Assembly: GCF_040930455.2 (NCBI RefSeq)
Contig: NZ_CP170494.1
DNA length: 64,000 nucleotides
Strand: one strand, 5' to 3'
Source of the DNA: Neopusillimonas maritima
Lineage (GTDB): Bacteria > Pseudomonadota > Gammaproteobacteria > Burkholderiales > Burkholderiaceae_B
Part shown: piece after piece, positions 53,307 to 61,827 of the stretch
How positions within the stretch are numbered: position 1 is the stretch's first letter
Layout of the letters: each line of letters begins with the position of its first letter
Position numbers and translations under genes: made by a program
The notes under the pieces: model-generated
The model's database searches: none
What the model was told of the DNA's origin: nothing
The model's input: the letters and a program-made list of their open reading frames with translations, nothing else

Positions 53307-54043
53307 GTGAGCAACTGGAAGGAAAGGTTGCGCTGGTAACCGGCGCAACGCGTGGGATTGGTAAAGCCATTGCCCTTGAACTGGCCGCACGGGGCGCGAA
53401 GGTGGTTGGAACGGCAACGTCGCAAGGTGGGGCCGATAGCATTTCGGCCATGCTGGCCGACTTTGGTGGGCGCGGGGTCGTGCTGAACGTAACAGACGGC
53501 GCTGCATGCGATGCCTTGTTGGCGGATATCGGAGCCAATGAAGGCGGGCCGCACATTTTGGTCAATAATGCGGGTATTACACGTGACAACCTGGCGATGC
53601 GCCTGAAGGATGATGATTGGTCGGATGTGATCAACACCAATCTTTCTGCGGTTTTCCGTTTGTCGCGAGGCGTACTCAAAACTATGATGAAAGCGCGTTG
53701 GGGGCGGATAATCAATATCACCTCGGTTGTCGGTGCCAGCGGCAATCCTGGTCAGGCCAATTATGCAGCGGCAAAAGCCGGCGTCACCGGGATGACCAAA
53801 GCCCTGGCGCGTGAGCTGGGCAGCCGCGATATTACGGTAAATTGCGTTGCGCCGGGTTTTATTGAAACTGACATGACGCGCGCATTGGGTGAAGCGCAAA
53901 CTTCGGCACTTTTATCTCAAATTCCGCTGGGACGCTTGGGCGCACCGGCCGATATTGCGAATGCCGTGGCTTTTTTGGCAGCACCCGAGGCAGGTTACAT
54001 TACAGGTACAACGCTTCATGTAAATGGCGGGATGTACATGTGA
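53303..54043 (+). CDS. fabG: 3-oxoacyl-ACP reductase
   Basis: NADPH-dependent reduction of the beta-keto group in each elongation round, 246 residues, short-chain dehydrogenase fold. Cofactor motif is VTGATRGIGKAIA, NNAGITRDNLAMR is present, and the catalytic Ser-Tyr-Lys lie in ITSVVGASG and NYAAAKAGV. The C-terminus GYITGTTLHVNGGMYM is typical for FabG. acpP follows after 172 bases with its own promoter. Confidence 0.99.
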   Translation: MSEQLEGKVALVTGATRGIGKAIALELAARGAKVVGTATSQGGADSISAMLADFGGRGVVLNVTDGAACDALLADIGANEGGPHILVNNAGITRDNLAMRLKDDDWSDVINTNLSAVFRLSRGVLKTMMKARWGRIINITSVVGASGNPGQANYAAAKAGVTGMTKALARELGSRDITVNCVAPGFIETDMTRALGEAQTSALLSQIPLGRLGAPADIANAVAFLAAPEAGYITGTTLHVNGGMYM

Positions 54044-54177
54044 TGATTCATACAGGTTAAAATCCTGTTTTGGTACGAGGTGTTCCAATGCTGTCGCCGG
54101 TACAGCTTTGTGTATGGCAAGTATTGAAACACTGTTTTTTTTGTCATAGCCGTTTCCTATTATTCAATACGTTTGGC

Positions 54178-54183
54178 TATAAT
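54178..54183 (+). promoter_or_regulatory. -10 box of a likely acpP promoter
   Basis: A perfect TATAAT 33 bases before the acpP start, in a 172-base spacer. I see no good -35 box at 16-18 bases. Its own promoter would suit the very high expression of acyl carrier protein. The rest of the spacer shows nothing I can name. Confidence 0.5.
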
Positions 54184-54215
54184 TCGCGGGAATTTTTCCC
54201 TAATTGGAGAACTGC

Positions 54216-54455
54216 ATGGAAAGCATCGAACAGCGCGTCAAGAAGATCGTCGCTGAACAACTTGGCGTTAACGAAGCCGAGATCAAAAACGAATCTTCCT
54301 TCCTTGACGACCTCGGTGCCGATTCGCTCGATATGGTCGAGCTCGTAATGGCACTCGAAGACGAATTCGAAACTGAAATCCCTGACGAGGAAGCAGAGAA
54401 AATTACGACCGTTCAACAAGCCGTCGAGTACATCAACTCGCACAGCAAAGAATAA
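54216..54455 (+). CDS. acpP: Acyl carrier protein
   Basis: Carries growing fatty acyl chains on a phosphopantetheine arm, 79 residues, strongly acidic. The attachment site is Ser37 in DLGADSLDMVELVMALE. The ATG at 54216 is used because GGAG lies 6 bases upstream; the frame opening at 54204 is a TTG inside that site. fabF follows, separated by a structured 140-base spacer. Confidence 0.99.
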   Translation: MESIEQRVKKIVAEQLGVNEAEIKNESSFLDDLGADSLDMVELVMALEDEFETEIPDEEAEKITTVQQAVEYINSHSKE

Positions 54456-54473
54456 TTTCAACAAAAAGGCTCG

Positions 54474-54494
54474 GAGTCGCGCTCAGCGCAACTC
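54474..54494 (+). repeat. Stem-loop just after acpP
   Basis: GAGT-C-GCGC (54474-54482) and GCGC-A-ACTC (54486-54494) pair around a 3-base loop with one C-A mismatch, 19 bases after the acpP stop. No T-run follows. It may stabilise the acpP mRNA 3' end. Confidence 0.5.
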
Positions 54495-54501
54495 GGGTCG
54501 G

Positions 54502-54578
54502 AGCGGTTTCTAGAGAGTCTATTGGCAGTGGCAGTAATTGCGCCTGCATGGATAGGCTGGCTTTAAACCGCTTTTTTT
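54502..54578 (+). terminator. Compound terminator-like structure before fabF
   Basis: AGCGGTTT (54502-54509) pairs perfectly with AAACCGCT (54565-54572). Inside, AGTCTAT (54516-54522) pairs with ATAGGCT (54552-54558, one G-U). Seven T follow (54572-54578), and the fabF ribosome-binding site AGGAG is at 54584. It probably lets only part of the acpP transcription into fabF. Confidence 0.5.
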
Positions 54579-54595
54579 ATTTCTAGGAGTCATCT

Positions 54596-55825
54596 GTGAA
54601 GCGACGTGTCGTCATAACGGGTCTGGGTATTATTTCGCCCGTGGGGAATGATATCGACAACGCCTGGAGTAACTTGGTTAGCGGGCGTTCGGGTGTGGGT
54701 CGTATCACACGTTTTGATGCCTCAGGTCTGAACGCGCAGATCGCGGCGGAAGTAAAGGATTTCGACGTCACGGACTACATGTCGGCCAAAGAAGCCAAGC
54801 AAATGGATACCTTTATTCATTACGGCGTGGCGGCGGGCGTGCAGGCATGGAAGGATGCCGGCCTGGAAGTTACCGACGAGAATGCCGATCGTATTGGTGT
54901 CATCGTCGGTTCCGGTATCGGTGGTTTACCTCGCATCGAGGAAACGCAATCCGAGTATCTGGCGCGCGGCGCGCGGCGTATTTCGCCGTTTTTTGTGCCG
55001 GGATCGCTCATTAATCTCGTTTCCGGACAGTTGTCGATTATGTTGGGTTTGAAGGGGCCCAGCTACGCCGTGGTGTCAGCTTGCACAACAGGTTTGCACT
55101 CAATTGGCGACGCCGCCCGTCTCATCGAATACGGGGATGCCGATGTCATGGTTGCCGGTGGTGCCGAGTCGACTGTTTCACCATTAGGTGTCGGTGGTTT
55201 TGCCGCCATGCGAGCCTTGTCTACTCGAAATGATGATCCGGAAACTGCATCGCGGCCTTGGGATGTCGACCGGGACGGCTTCGTGCTTGGTGAAGGTGCC
55301 GGTGTGCTGGTTCTTGAGGAGTATGAGCATGCCCGTAAACGCGGCGCTCGTATTTACGGTGAGTTTGCCGGATACGGAATGAGCTCGGATGCCCATCATA
55401 TTACTTCGCCTGACAAAGACGGTCCGCGTCGTGCAATGTTGTTGGCCATGCGTAACGGCGACATCGATCCTACCGAGATCTCTTATGTCAATGCCCACGG
55501 CACATCAACCCCTCTTGGCGATAAAAATGAAACGGAAGCACTGAAGCTTGCGTTTGGTGATCATGCGCGTCATTTGGTGGTTAATTCCACTAAATCCATG
55601 ACAGGCCACTTACTGGGCGCGGCGGGCGGAATCGAAGCCGTTTTTACAACGCTGGCGGTGTATCACCAAGTGTCGCCCCCTACTATCAACATTTTTAATC
55701 AAGATCCTGATTGTGACCTTGATTATTGCGCCAACGAGGCACGCGACATGAAAATTGATGTCGCTCTGTCTAATTCGTTCGGTTTTGGCGGCACGAACGG
55801 GTCGATGCTGGTGCGACGGGTTTAG
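54596..55825 (+). CDS. fabF: 3-oxoacyl-ACP synthase II
   Basis: Elongating condensing enzyme, 409 residues. The active site is Cys163 (VVSACTTGLHSIG), His301 (NAHGTSTPLGD) and His338 (MTGHLLGAAGG). The GTG start at 54596 is 7 bases after AGGAG and begins the family N-terminus KRRVVITGLGIISPVG. The C-terminal NSFGFGGTNGSML is typical. It closes the fab cluster. Confidence 0.99.
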   Translation: MKRRVVITGLGIISPVGNDIDNAWSNLVSGRSGVGRITRFDASGLNAQIAAEVKDFDVTDYMSAKEAKQMDTFIHYGVAAGVQAWKDAGLEVTDENADRIGVIVGSGIGGLPRIEETQSEYLARGARRISPFFVPGSLINLVSGQLSIMLGLKGPSYAVVSACTTGLHSIGDAARLIEYGDADVMVAGGAESTVSPLGVGGFAAMRALSTRNDDPETASRPWDVDRDGFVLGEGAGVLVLEEYEHARKRGARIYGEFAGYGMSSDAHHITSPDKDGPRRAMLLAMRNGDIDPTEISYVNAHGTSTPLGDKNETEALKLAFGDHARHLVVNSTKSMTGHLLGAAGGIEAVFTTLAVYHQVSPPTINIFNQDPDCDLDYCANEARDMKIDVALSNSFGFGGTNGSMLVRRV

Positions 55826-55837
55826 GTGGCAACCGGA

Positions 55838-56272
55838 ATGCAAAAGCCGGTCGTGTGGCAGGTCCGGACGCCTTTTTGGGTCTGGTTTGTCACTGTCACT
55901 GTGCTTTTGCTGGTGTCGTTAATTCTTGTGTTTCAAAGCTTTGTGCTGTTCCTGAGCGCGACGTTGGCGACTTTTTTGTGTTGCCGACGTCGCGTTGTGC
56001 ATTCTTTATTCGCACGGGGTTCTTTGCGTTTCGAAAACGGGGGCTGGTTCTACGACGCCCATCATGGAAGTGAACGTCAGGTATTATTGAAGCGGGTCTG
56101 GCCCAATGCGTTTTGGACGACATTGCGCTTTACACAGGAAGCTTCCGGGGCGAACGAAATTATGGAATTAACAGTCTGGAAATCTCGAGTACCCGAGCAG
56201 GCGTGGCGTGCGCTGGGTATGCTGGTTGCCCAACACATCGCGGCGGCAGGGGGTGTGCGTGAGCGAGCGTGA
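55838..56272 (+). CDS. Small membrane protein between fabF and rpoE, possibly YgfX-like
   Basis: Unassigned protein of 144 residues from the ATG at 55838 (a GTG directly after the fabF stop, 55826, would add four residues). Two adjacent hydrophobic segments (about 10-50) are followed by a CCRRR turn and a cytoplasmic domain of about 85 residues rich in Trp and Arg, ending EQAWRALGMLVAQHI. The plan of two membrane helices then a small soluble domain resembles YgfX (DUF1434) proteins, but the match is by impression. Its end overlaps the rpoE start by 14 bases, so it is probably in the sigma-E transcript. Confidence 0.7.
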   Translation: MQKPVVWQVRTPFWVWFVTVTVLLLVSLILVFQSFVLFLSATLATFLCCRRRVVHSLFARGSLRFENGGWFYDAHHGSERQVLLKRVWPNAFWTTLRFTQEASGANEIMELTVWKSRVPEQAWRALGMLVAQHIAAAGGVRERA

Positions 56273-56861
56273 CGTAGATGCGGAACTGGTTGCTCGCGTT
56301 CAGCGGGGTGACAAGCGGGCTTACGACTTATTGGTATTGAAGTACCAACGCAAAATTATGCGTTTATTGTCGCGTATGATCCGCGAGCCCTCCGAAGTGG
56401 AAGATGTGGCGCAAGAGGCGTTTATTAAGGCGTACCGTGCTTTGCCGCAATTCCGAGGCGACAGCGCGTTTTATACGTGGCTGTATCGCATTGCGATCAA
56501 TACTGCGCGGAACTGGCAGGCCTCCAGTCAACGTCGTCCGATGTCTTCTTCAATTGTTTCGAATGAAGATGATGAAACTTTTGACCAAATTGACAACCTA
56601 ACCGATATCAGCACGCCCGAATCGGTTCTGGCCAGTCGGCAGGTGATCAGTACAGTTAATGAGGCAATCGATGCGCTGCCTGAAGAGTTGCGCACCGCTA
56701 TTGTGCTGCGAGAAATTGAAGGTATGAGCTATGAGGACATCGCCCAGGCGATGGGTTGTCCCATAGGAACAGTTCGCTCGCGTATTTTTCGTGCGCGAGA
56801 GGCAATTGCGGCGCAGCTGCGCCCTGTGCTGGACACAGGGGCGGACACGCAACGGTGGTAA
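56259..56861 (+). CDS. rpoE: RNA polymerase sigma factor RpoE
   Basis: Extracytoplasmic-function sigma factor for envelope stress, 200 residues from the GTG at 56259. This start follows GGCAGGGGG by about 5 bases and gives the family N-terminus SERDVDAELVARVQRGDKRAY. Region 2 contains EDVAQEAFIKAYRALPQFRGDSAFYTWLYRIAINTARN (core and -10 binding). Region 4 contains REIEGMSYEDIAQAMGCPIGTVRSRIFRAR (-35 binding). The anti-sigma factor, its partner and the protease follow directly. Confidence 0.98.
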   Translation: MSERDVDAELVARVQRGDKRAYDLLVLKYQRKIMRLLSRMIREPSEVEDVAQEAFIKAYRALPQFRGDSAFYTWLYRIAINTARNWQASSQRRPMSSSIVSNEDDETFDQIDNLTDISTPESVLASRQVISTVNEAIDALPEELRTAIVLREIEGMSYEDIAQAMGCPIGTVRSRIFRAREAIAAQLRPVLDTGADTQRW

Positions 56862-56873
56862 GGAGTGACAATT

Positions 56874-57362
56874 ATGCATAGTCAAACGCGTTCCGATTAC
56901 GAACCCTCATGGGAGGAAAGTGTTTCCACCTGGGTCGATGGGGAAGCGGAAATTCGAGCTGAAGATCTCGATACCCCTTATGGCAGGCAATTGTGGGATA
57001 CCTACCATTTAATTGGCGATGTTATGCGCAGCAACGAGCTGGCACTGCAACCCTCGGATCGTTTTTATGCCCGTGTGTCAAAAGCAATCGATGATGAGCC
57101 CGCCATCGTCGCCCCCCGGCTTCGCAAACCGTCGCCTGTGTGGCGTGCAGGGGTATCGGGGTTGGCGGTTGCCGCCGCAGTGGCGTCGGTTGTGTGGGTT
57201 GCGTTGCCGTACTTTGTCGGCGGTCAGAGCAACGACAGCCCCCCAGTATTGGCAACGGCTGATGATTCAGGCCTACACGACTACGTGAGTGCGCATCAGC
57301 AGTTTGCTGGTGTGAACCCAGTGCGGCAGGTATCGTTTCAAGCGGGGGCCGGGGTACAATGA
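56874..57362 (+). CDS. rseA: Anti-sigma-E factor RseA
   Basis: Single-pass inner-membrane protein that holds RpoE inactive, 162 residues from the ATG at 56874. AAGGAG lies 8 bases upstream, whereas the GTG at 56865 overlaps that site. The cytoplasmic N-domain (about 1-85) contains the sigma-binding pattern WEESVSTWVDGEAE and WDTYHLIGDVMRS. A membrane segment at about 95-115 is followed by a short periplasmic tail. In E. coli it is cleaved by DegS and RseP on stress; no degS is in the window. The stop overlaps rseB (ATGA). Confidence 0.93.
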   Translation: MHSQTRSDYEPSWEESVSTWVDGEAEIRAEDLDTPYGRQLWDTYHLIGDVMRSNELALQPSDRFYARVSKAIDDEPAIVAPRLRKPSPVWRAGVSGLAVAAAVASVVWVALPYFVGGQSNDSPPVLATADDSGLHDYVSAHQQFAGVNPVRQVSFQAGAGVQ

Positions 57363-58378
57363 GAAGGGTAACTCGGCAGATGTCAGCCTGGCACATGGCT
57401 TGGTTATTGGTGGGTGTGCTGGCTGTTTTGCCTTCGGTCCAGGCGCAACAGAACGAGAAGCCATACAAAGCGGTATTTGAGTTGTTGCAGCAGGCGCAGC
57501 AAGCGGCGCGCAATACTGATTATGCGGGTGTGTTTACCTACACGGAGCGTGGAACCATGCGCTCATCCCGTATTGTTCACTTGGTCGATGGCACGGGTGA
57601 GCGCGAGCGACTCGAGGTACTTGATGGCTCGCCGCGCGAATTTATCCGGCATAATGAAACGCAGCTTTGTCTGATACCCGAGAAAAATCTTGTCTTGGTC
57701 GATAAAGCGCGTACAGATCGCTTTCCCAGCCTGTTTTTGGGTAATACCGATGCGATTGTCGATCACTACGAGTTGTTTTTCAGTGATGCAGACACGACAC
57801 GTGTTGCAGGGCGTGAATGCCAGATGATTCATGTTGAGCCGCGCGCGGATGACCGATATGGTTACAAATTTTGTGTCGACACGGAAACTAAATTATTAAT
57901 CAAGGCTCAAACCGTCAGTAACCAAGATGTTATCGATGAAATTGCCTTTACCATGCTACAAACCGGTGAAAATGTTGTCAGTGAAGAGCTGGATCCTTCA
58001 TGGGATACGTCGGACTGGAAAAAGGTACAAATTTCAACACGCGACATTGACGTTACAGAGTCGGGGTGGCGTATTCAATCGCCTCCAGGCTTTTCATTTA
58101 CGAAGCAACTTGCTCGCCCCATGAAGTCGGGCGACGCGGTAAAGCATGTCGTGTTGTCTGATGGGTTGGCTACGGTCTCGGTGTTCATTGAAGCGTTCGA
58201 TGCGGCAAACCAGACACGCACCTTGCAAAAGGGTGTAATGCGTAATGGCGCAATCAACGTTTACGGTACACGAATCGATGATTATTGGCTGACAGCTGTG
58301 GGTATTATTCCTGCATCCACCTTGCAGGGTATTGCCGAGCAAACGCAATATGTCGAGCCCCCGACCGGACAACAATAA
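57359..58378 (+). CDS. rseB: Sigma-E regulatory protein RseB (MucB)
   Basis: Periplasmic protein that binds RseA and protects it until lipopolysaccharide or lipoprotein stress signals arrive, 339 residues. A signal peptide (about 1-29, hydrophobic MAWLLVGVLAVLPSVQA) is followed by the large lipid-binding-like domain (about 40-210) with YTERGTMRSSRIVHLVDG. The small C-terminal domain (about 235-335) contains GWRIQSPPGFSF and HVVLSDGLATVSVFIE. degP follows after 20 bases. Confidence 0.95.
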   Translation: MRRVTRQMSAWHMAWLLVGVLAVLPSVQAQQNEKPYKAVFELLQQAQQAARNTDYAGVFTYTERGTMRSSRIVHLVDGTGERERLEVLDGSPREFIRHNETQLCLIPEKNLVLVDKARTDRFPSLFLGNTDAIVDHYELFFSDADTTRVAGRECQMIHVEPRADDRYGYKFCVDTETKLLIKAQTVSNQDVIDEIAFTMLQTGENVVSEELDPSWDTSDWKKVQISTRDIDVTESGWRIQSPPGFSFTKQLARPMKSGDAVKHVVLSDGLATVSVFIEAFDAANQTRTLQKGVMRNGAINVYGTRIDDYWLTAVGIIPASTLQGIAEQTQYVEPPTGQQ

Positions 58379-58398
58379 TTTATTTTCAAGGAGATTTC

Positions 58399-59880
58399 AT
58401 GATGCGAACAACCAGCGTTGAAGGACGCGTGAAACGGTTTTTTGCAGGCGCCATGGCTGCCTGCGTCTTGGCGGGAGCGGGTGTGTCGGTACAGGCACAA
58501 ACCACTCCTGTACCAACGCTAACCGTTCCCGACTTCACCGAAGTGGTGGCGCAGTCGGAAGGGTCGGTTGTGAATATTCGCACAACCGAGAGCATTCCCG
58601 TGCGCTCTCAAATGGGGCCGGGTACCGACCCCTATGAGTTGTTTCGCTGGTTTTTCGGCCCCGATTTTGTTCCTCCCGGTCGTGGAGGACCTCCCGGCGC
58701 ACCGGCACCGGATGGGGCACAACCTCAGGAGCGTACTGTTCCCAGGGGTGTGGGTTCCGGGTTCATTATTTCCGAAGATGGCTATATCCTGACCAACACG
58801 CATGTTGTTGCAGGGGCGTCGGACATTCATGTCACCTTCACAGATGGTCAGGAGTACGAAGCTGAAGTAATTGGCACAGATGCACGAACCGACGTTGCAC
58901 TCATTAAGATCGATGCCAAGAATTTGAAACCTTTACCTATCGGTACATCCACCACCCTTAAGAAGGGGCAATGGGTGTTGGCTATCGGATCCCCTTTTGG
59001 TCTGGAATCAACAGTTACTTCGGGTATTGTTAGCGCCATCAATCGCGATACGGGCGACTATCTTCCGTTCATTCAAACCGATGTAGCGGTGAACCCCGGC
59101 AACTCGGGCGGACCGCTGTTGAATCTGGGCGGTGAAGTGGTGGGTATTAACTCGCAAATAGTATCGCGCAGCGGCGGATTCATGGGTATTTCGTTGGCCA
59201 TTCCCATTGATGAAGCCATGCGTGTTGTTGAACAGTTGAAAGAGCACGGCAAGGTTACGCGTGGTCGCATTGGCGTTCAGATTGGGCCGGTTTCAGAGGA
59301 AGTGGCCAAAGCAATTGGGTTGGATAGCGCCAAGGGCGCCATGGTCAGTCATGTCCAGCGTGGTGGGCCTGCCGATAAGGCAGGCGTTCAGGCGGGCGAT
59401 GTAATAACCGATTTCAATGGCGAGCCAATCCTTCAATGGTCGGATTTACCCCGTATTGTGGGGGGGACCAAACCGGATACCCGTGCAACCATGAAAGTAT
59501 GGCGTAAAGGTAAAGAGGTATCGCTACGTGTTCGCGTCGGCGAGTTTGAGACCGACGATGCGGCGACCCCGTCCGAATCCGGCTCACAGGCTGAAGAAAT
59601 GGCAACCAATGCACTGGGCCTCGGAGTACAGTCGGTGCCAGCCGAGATCCTCGAAAGCGAGAACCTTAAGCAGGGTGTGATGGTGACGGCGGCCAAAGGT
59701 CCGGCAGCCATGGCGGGTATTGCGCCCGGGGATATCATTCTGACGGTGAATGAAACAGACATCACCAATCCTGAGCAGTTCGCCAAAACGGTGGCGGGGC
59801 TTGATACTTCAGAAACTGCGGCATTACTGGTGTATCGTGAAGGGCAAACACAATGGGTTGTTGTAACGCCCACAAAATAA
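58399..59880 (+). CDS. degP: Periplasmic serine protease DegP/MucD
   Basis: Protease and chaperone for misfolded envelope proteins, 493 residues from the ATG at 58399 (AAGGAG 5 bases upstream). The signal peptide is about residues 1-35. The trypsin-like triad is His135 (LTNTHVVAGA), Asp165 (ARTDVALIKI) and Ser236 (NPGNSGGPLL). Two PDZ domains follow (about 285-370 and 400-485). A Pro/Gly-rich loop lies before the protease core. Last gene of the rpoE operon, ending in a clear terminator, so it is co-regulated with sigma-E. Confidence 0.97.
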   Translation: MMRTTSVEGRVKRFFAGAMAACVLAGAGVSVQAQTTPVPTLTVPDFTEVVAQSEGSVVNIRTTESIPVRSQMGPGTDPYELFRWFFGPDFVPPGRGGPPGAPAPDGAQPQERTVPRGVGSGFIISEDGYILTNTHVVAGASDIHVTFTDGQEYEAEVIGTDARTDVALIKIDAKNLKPLPIGTSTTLKKGQWVLAIGSPFGLESTVTSGIVSAINRDTGDYLPFIQTDVAVNPGNSGGPLLNLGGEVVGINSQIVSRSGGFMGISLAIPIDEAMRVVEQLKEHGKVTRGRIGVQIGPVSEEVAKAIGLDSAKGAMVSHVQRGGPADKAGVQAGDVITDFNGEPILQWSDLPRIVGGTKPDTRATMKVWRKGKEVSLRVRVGEFETDDAATPSESGSQAEEMATNALGLGVQSVPAEILESENLKQGVMVTAAKGPAAMAGIAPGDIILTVNETDITNPEQFAKTVAGLDTSETAALLVYREGQTQWVVVTPTK

Positions 59881-59914
59881 TTCGCCAAACCGGCTAAAAT
59901 GCGGTAGTCGCTAC

Positions 59915-59944
59915 AAGAGGGGCGCCCAGTGCGCTCCTCTTTTT
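59915..59944 (+). terminator. Intrinsic terminator after degP
   Basis: AGAGGGGCGC (59916-59925) pairs with GCGCTCCTCT (59931-59940) around CCAGT, with one G-T wobble and an extra A-T pair outside. The T-run reaches 59944. It separates the sigma-E operon from lepA. Confidence 0.88.
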
Positions 59945-60000
59945 GCTTATATTTTTATCCGTGGCTCTCATCTCAGCCCGGATTTTATTCATTCAGGTTT

Positions 60001-61794
60001 ATGAACCACATCCGCAATTTTTCAATTATTGCCCATATCGATCATGGCAAATCCACTTTGGCCGATCGCCTGATTCACCGTTGCGGCGGTCTGCAAGACC
60101 GCGAAATGGCTGCGCAAGTACTTGATTCAATGGATATTGAACGTGAGCGTGGCATTACAATCAAGGCTCAAACGGCGTCACTGTCTTATACAGCACAAGA
60201 CGGAAAAGTCTATGCGTTGAATCTTATCGATACGCCCGGCCACGTCGATTTTTCCTACGAGGTGAGCCGTTCTTTGTCTGCGTGCGAGGGGGCATTGCTT
60301 GTTGTTGACGCCTCGCAAGGCGTCGAGGCTCAAACCGTCGCAAATTGTTACACGGCAATTGAACAAGGCGTCGAAGTGATCCCTGTGCTGAACAAAATGG
60401 ATTTGCCGTCGGCTGAGCCTGAAGCAGCCCGTCAGGAAATTGAGGATGTAATCGGTCTTGATGCATCGGATGCTGTGTTGGCGAGCGCCAAAACCGGTAT
60501 GGGGATTGATGAAATTCTCGAGCAGGTTGTTGCCAAAGTGCCGCCGCCCAAAGGGGATCCAGACGCTCCGCTACAGGCTCTCATTATCGATTCCTGGTTC
60601 GATAATTATGTGGGTGTCGTGATGCTTGTGCGCATTGTGAACGGTGTCTTGAAGCCAAAAGACAAAATTCGCCTGATGGCGACAGGTTTCACACATTTGT
60701 GCGAGCAAATCGGCATTTTTACACCGAAATCAGTACCGTGTGAACAGTTATCGGCGGGGCAGGTTGGTTTCGTGATTGCCGGAATCAAAGAGTTGGCTAA
60801 TGCCAAAGTGGGTGATACGGTTACATTGGCCAACCGTCCCGCCGATAAGCCCTTGCCCGGCTTTAAAGAAGTGAAGCCGCAGGTCTTTGCTGGTCTGTAT
60901 CCGGTAGAGAGCAGCGAATACGACCAGTTGCGTGATTCTTTGGAAAAATTGCGCCTGAATGATTCTTCGCTGATGTTTGAGCCTGAAGTCTCCCAGGCGC
61001 TGGGTTTTGGCTTCCGATGTGGTTTTCTGGGGCTGCTGCACATGGAAATTGTGCAGGAACGGCTGGAACGAGAGTTCGACATGGACATCATCACGACAGC
61101 GCCGTCTGTCGTGTACGAGGTTGAGCAGCGTGACGGTACGGTTATTATGGTTGAAAGTCCGTCGCGTATGCCGGAAGTGGGTGCCATAACCGACATTCGT
61201 GAGCCCATTGTCAGAGTTACCTTGTTCATGCCACAAGATTACGTGGGGCCGGTCATGGCTTTGTGTAATAACAAGCGGGGTATTCAGGCCGACATGACCT
61301 ACCACGGGCGCCAGGTACAACTGGTTTACGAAATGCCCCTGGCGGAAATCGTGCTCGATTTCTTCGATCGTTTGAAATCTGTATCGCGTGGCTACGCGTC
61401 GATGGATTATGACTTCATCGAATATCGCTCATCCGATGTTGTTCGGGTGGATTTGCTCATTAACGGCGATCGCGTCGATGCCTTGTCAATGATGGTGCAC
61501 CGAAGCAATGCACGGTATCGCGGGCGCGAGGTCTGTGCCAAAATGCGTGGCTTGATTCCCCGTCAAATGTTCGATATCGCCATTCAGGCGGCGATTGGCT
61601 CGGAAATTATTGCGCGTGAAAGTGTTAAGGCTTTGCGCAAGAATGTTTTGGCCAAATGTTATGGTGGCGACATTTCACGTAAGAAAAAACTCCTTGAGAA
61701 ACAGAAAGCCGGTAAAAAGCGGATGAAACAGGTGGGTAACGTTGAAATTCCGCAGGAAGCGTTTCTTGCCATTCTTCAAGTCGACGACAAGTAA
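60001..61794 (+). CDS. lepA: Elongation factor 4 (LepA)
   Basis: Ribosome-bound GTPase implicated in translation initiation and back-translocation, 597 residues from the ATG at 60001 (MNHIRNFSIIAHIDHGKST). The frame back to 59929 runs into the preceding terminator and is not coding. G motifs are AHIDHGKST, DTPGHVDF and NKMDLP. The C-terminal LepA-specific domain has KCYGGDISRKKKLLEKQK. First gene of lepA-lepB-rnc-era. Confidence 0.98.
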   Translation: MNHIRNFSIIAHIDHGKSTLADRLIHRCGGLQDREMAAQVLDSMDIERERGITIKAQTASLSYTAQDGKVYALNLIDTPGHVDFSYEVSRSLSACEGALLVVDASQGVEAQTVANCYTAIEQGVEVIPVLNKMDLPSAEPEAARQEIEDVIGLDASDAVLASAKTGMGIDEILEQVVAKVPPPKGDPDAPLQALIIDSWFDNYVGVVMLVRIVNGVLKPKDKIRLMATGFTHLCEQIGIFTPKSVPCEQLSAGQVGFVIAGIKELANAKVGDTVTLANRPADKPLPGFKEVKPQVFAGLYPVESSEYDQLRDSLEKLRLNDSSLMFEPEVSQALGFGFRCGFLGLLHMEIVQERLEREFDMDIITTAPSVVYEVEQRDGTVIMVESPSRMPEVGAITDIREPIVRVTLFMPQDYVGPVMALCNNKRGIQADMTYHGRQVQLVYEMPLAEIVLDFFDRLKSVSRGYASMDYDFIEYRSSDVVRVDLLINGDRVDALSMMVHRSNARYRGREVCAKMRGLIPRQMFDIAIQAAIGSEIIARESVKALRKNVLAKCYGGDISRKKKLLEKQKAGKKRMKQVGNVEIPQEAFLAILQVDDK

Positions 61795-61827
61795 TGTTGC
61801 GTAGCAGCAATAGGAATAAATAACGAT

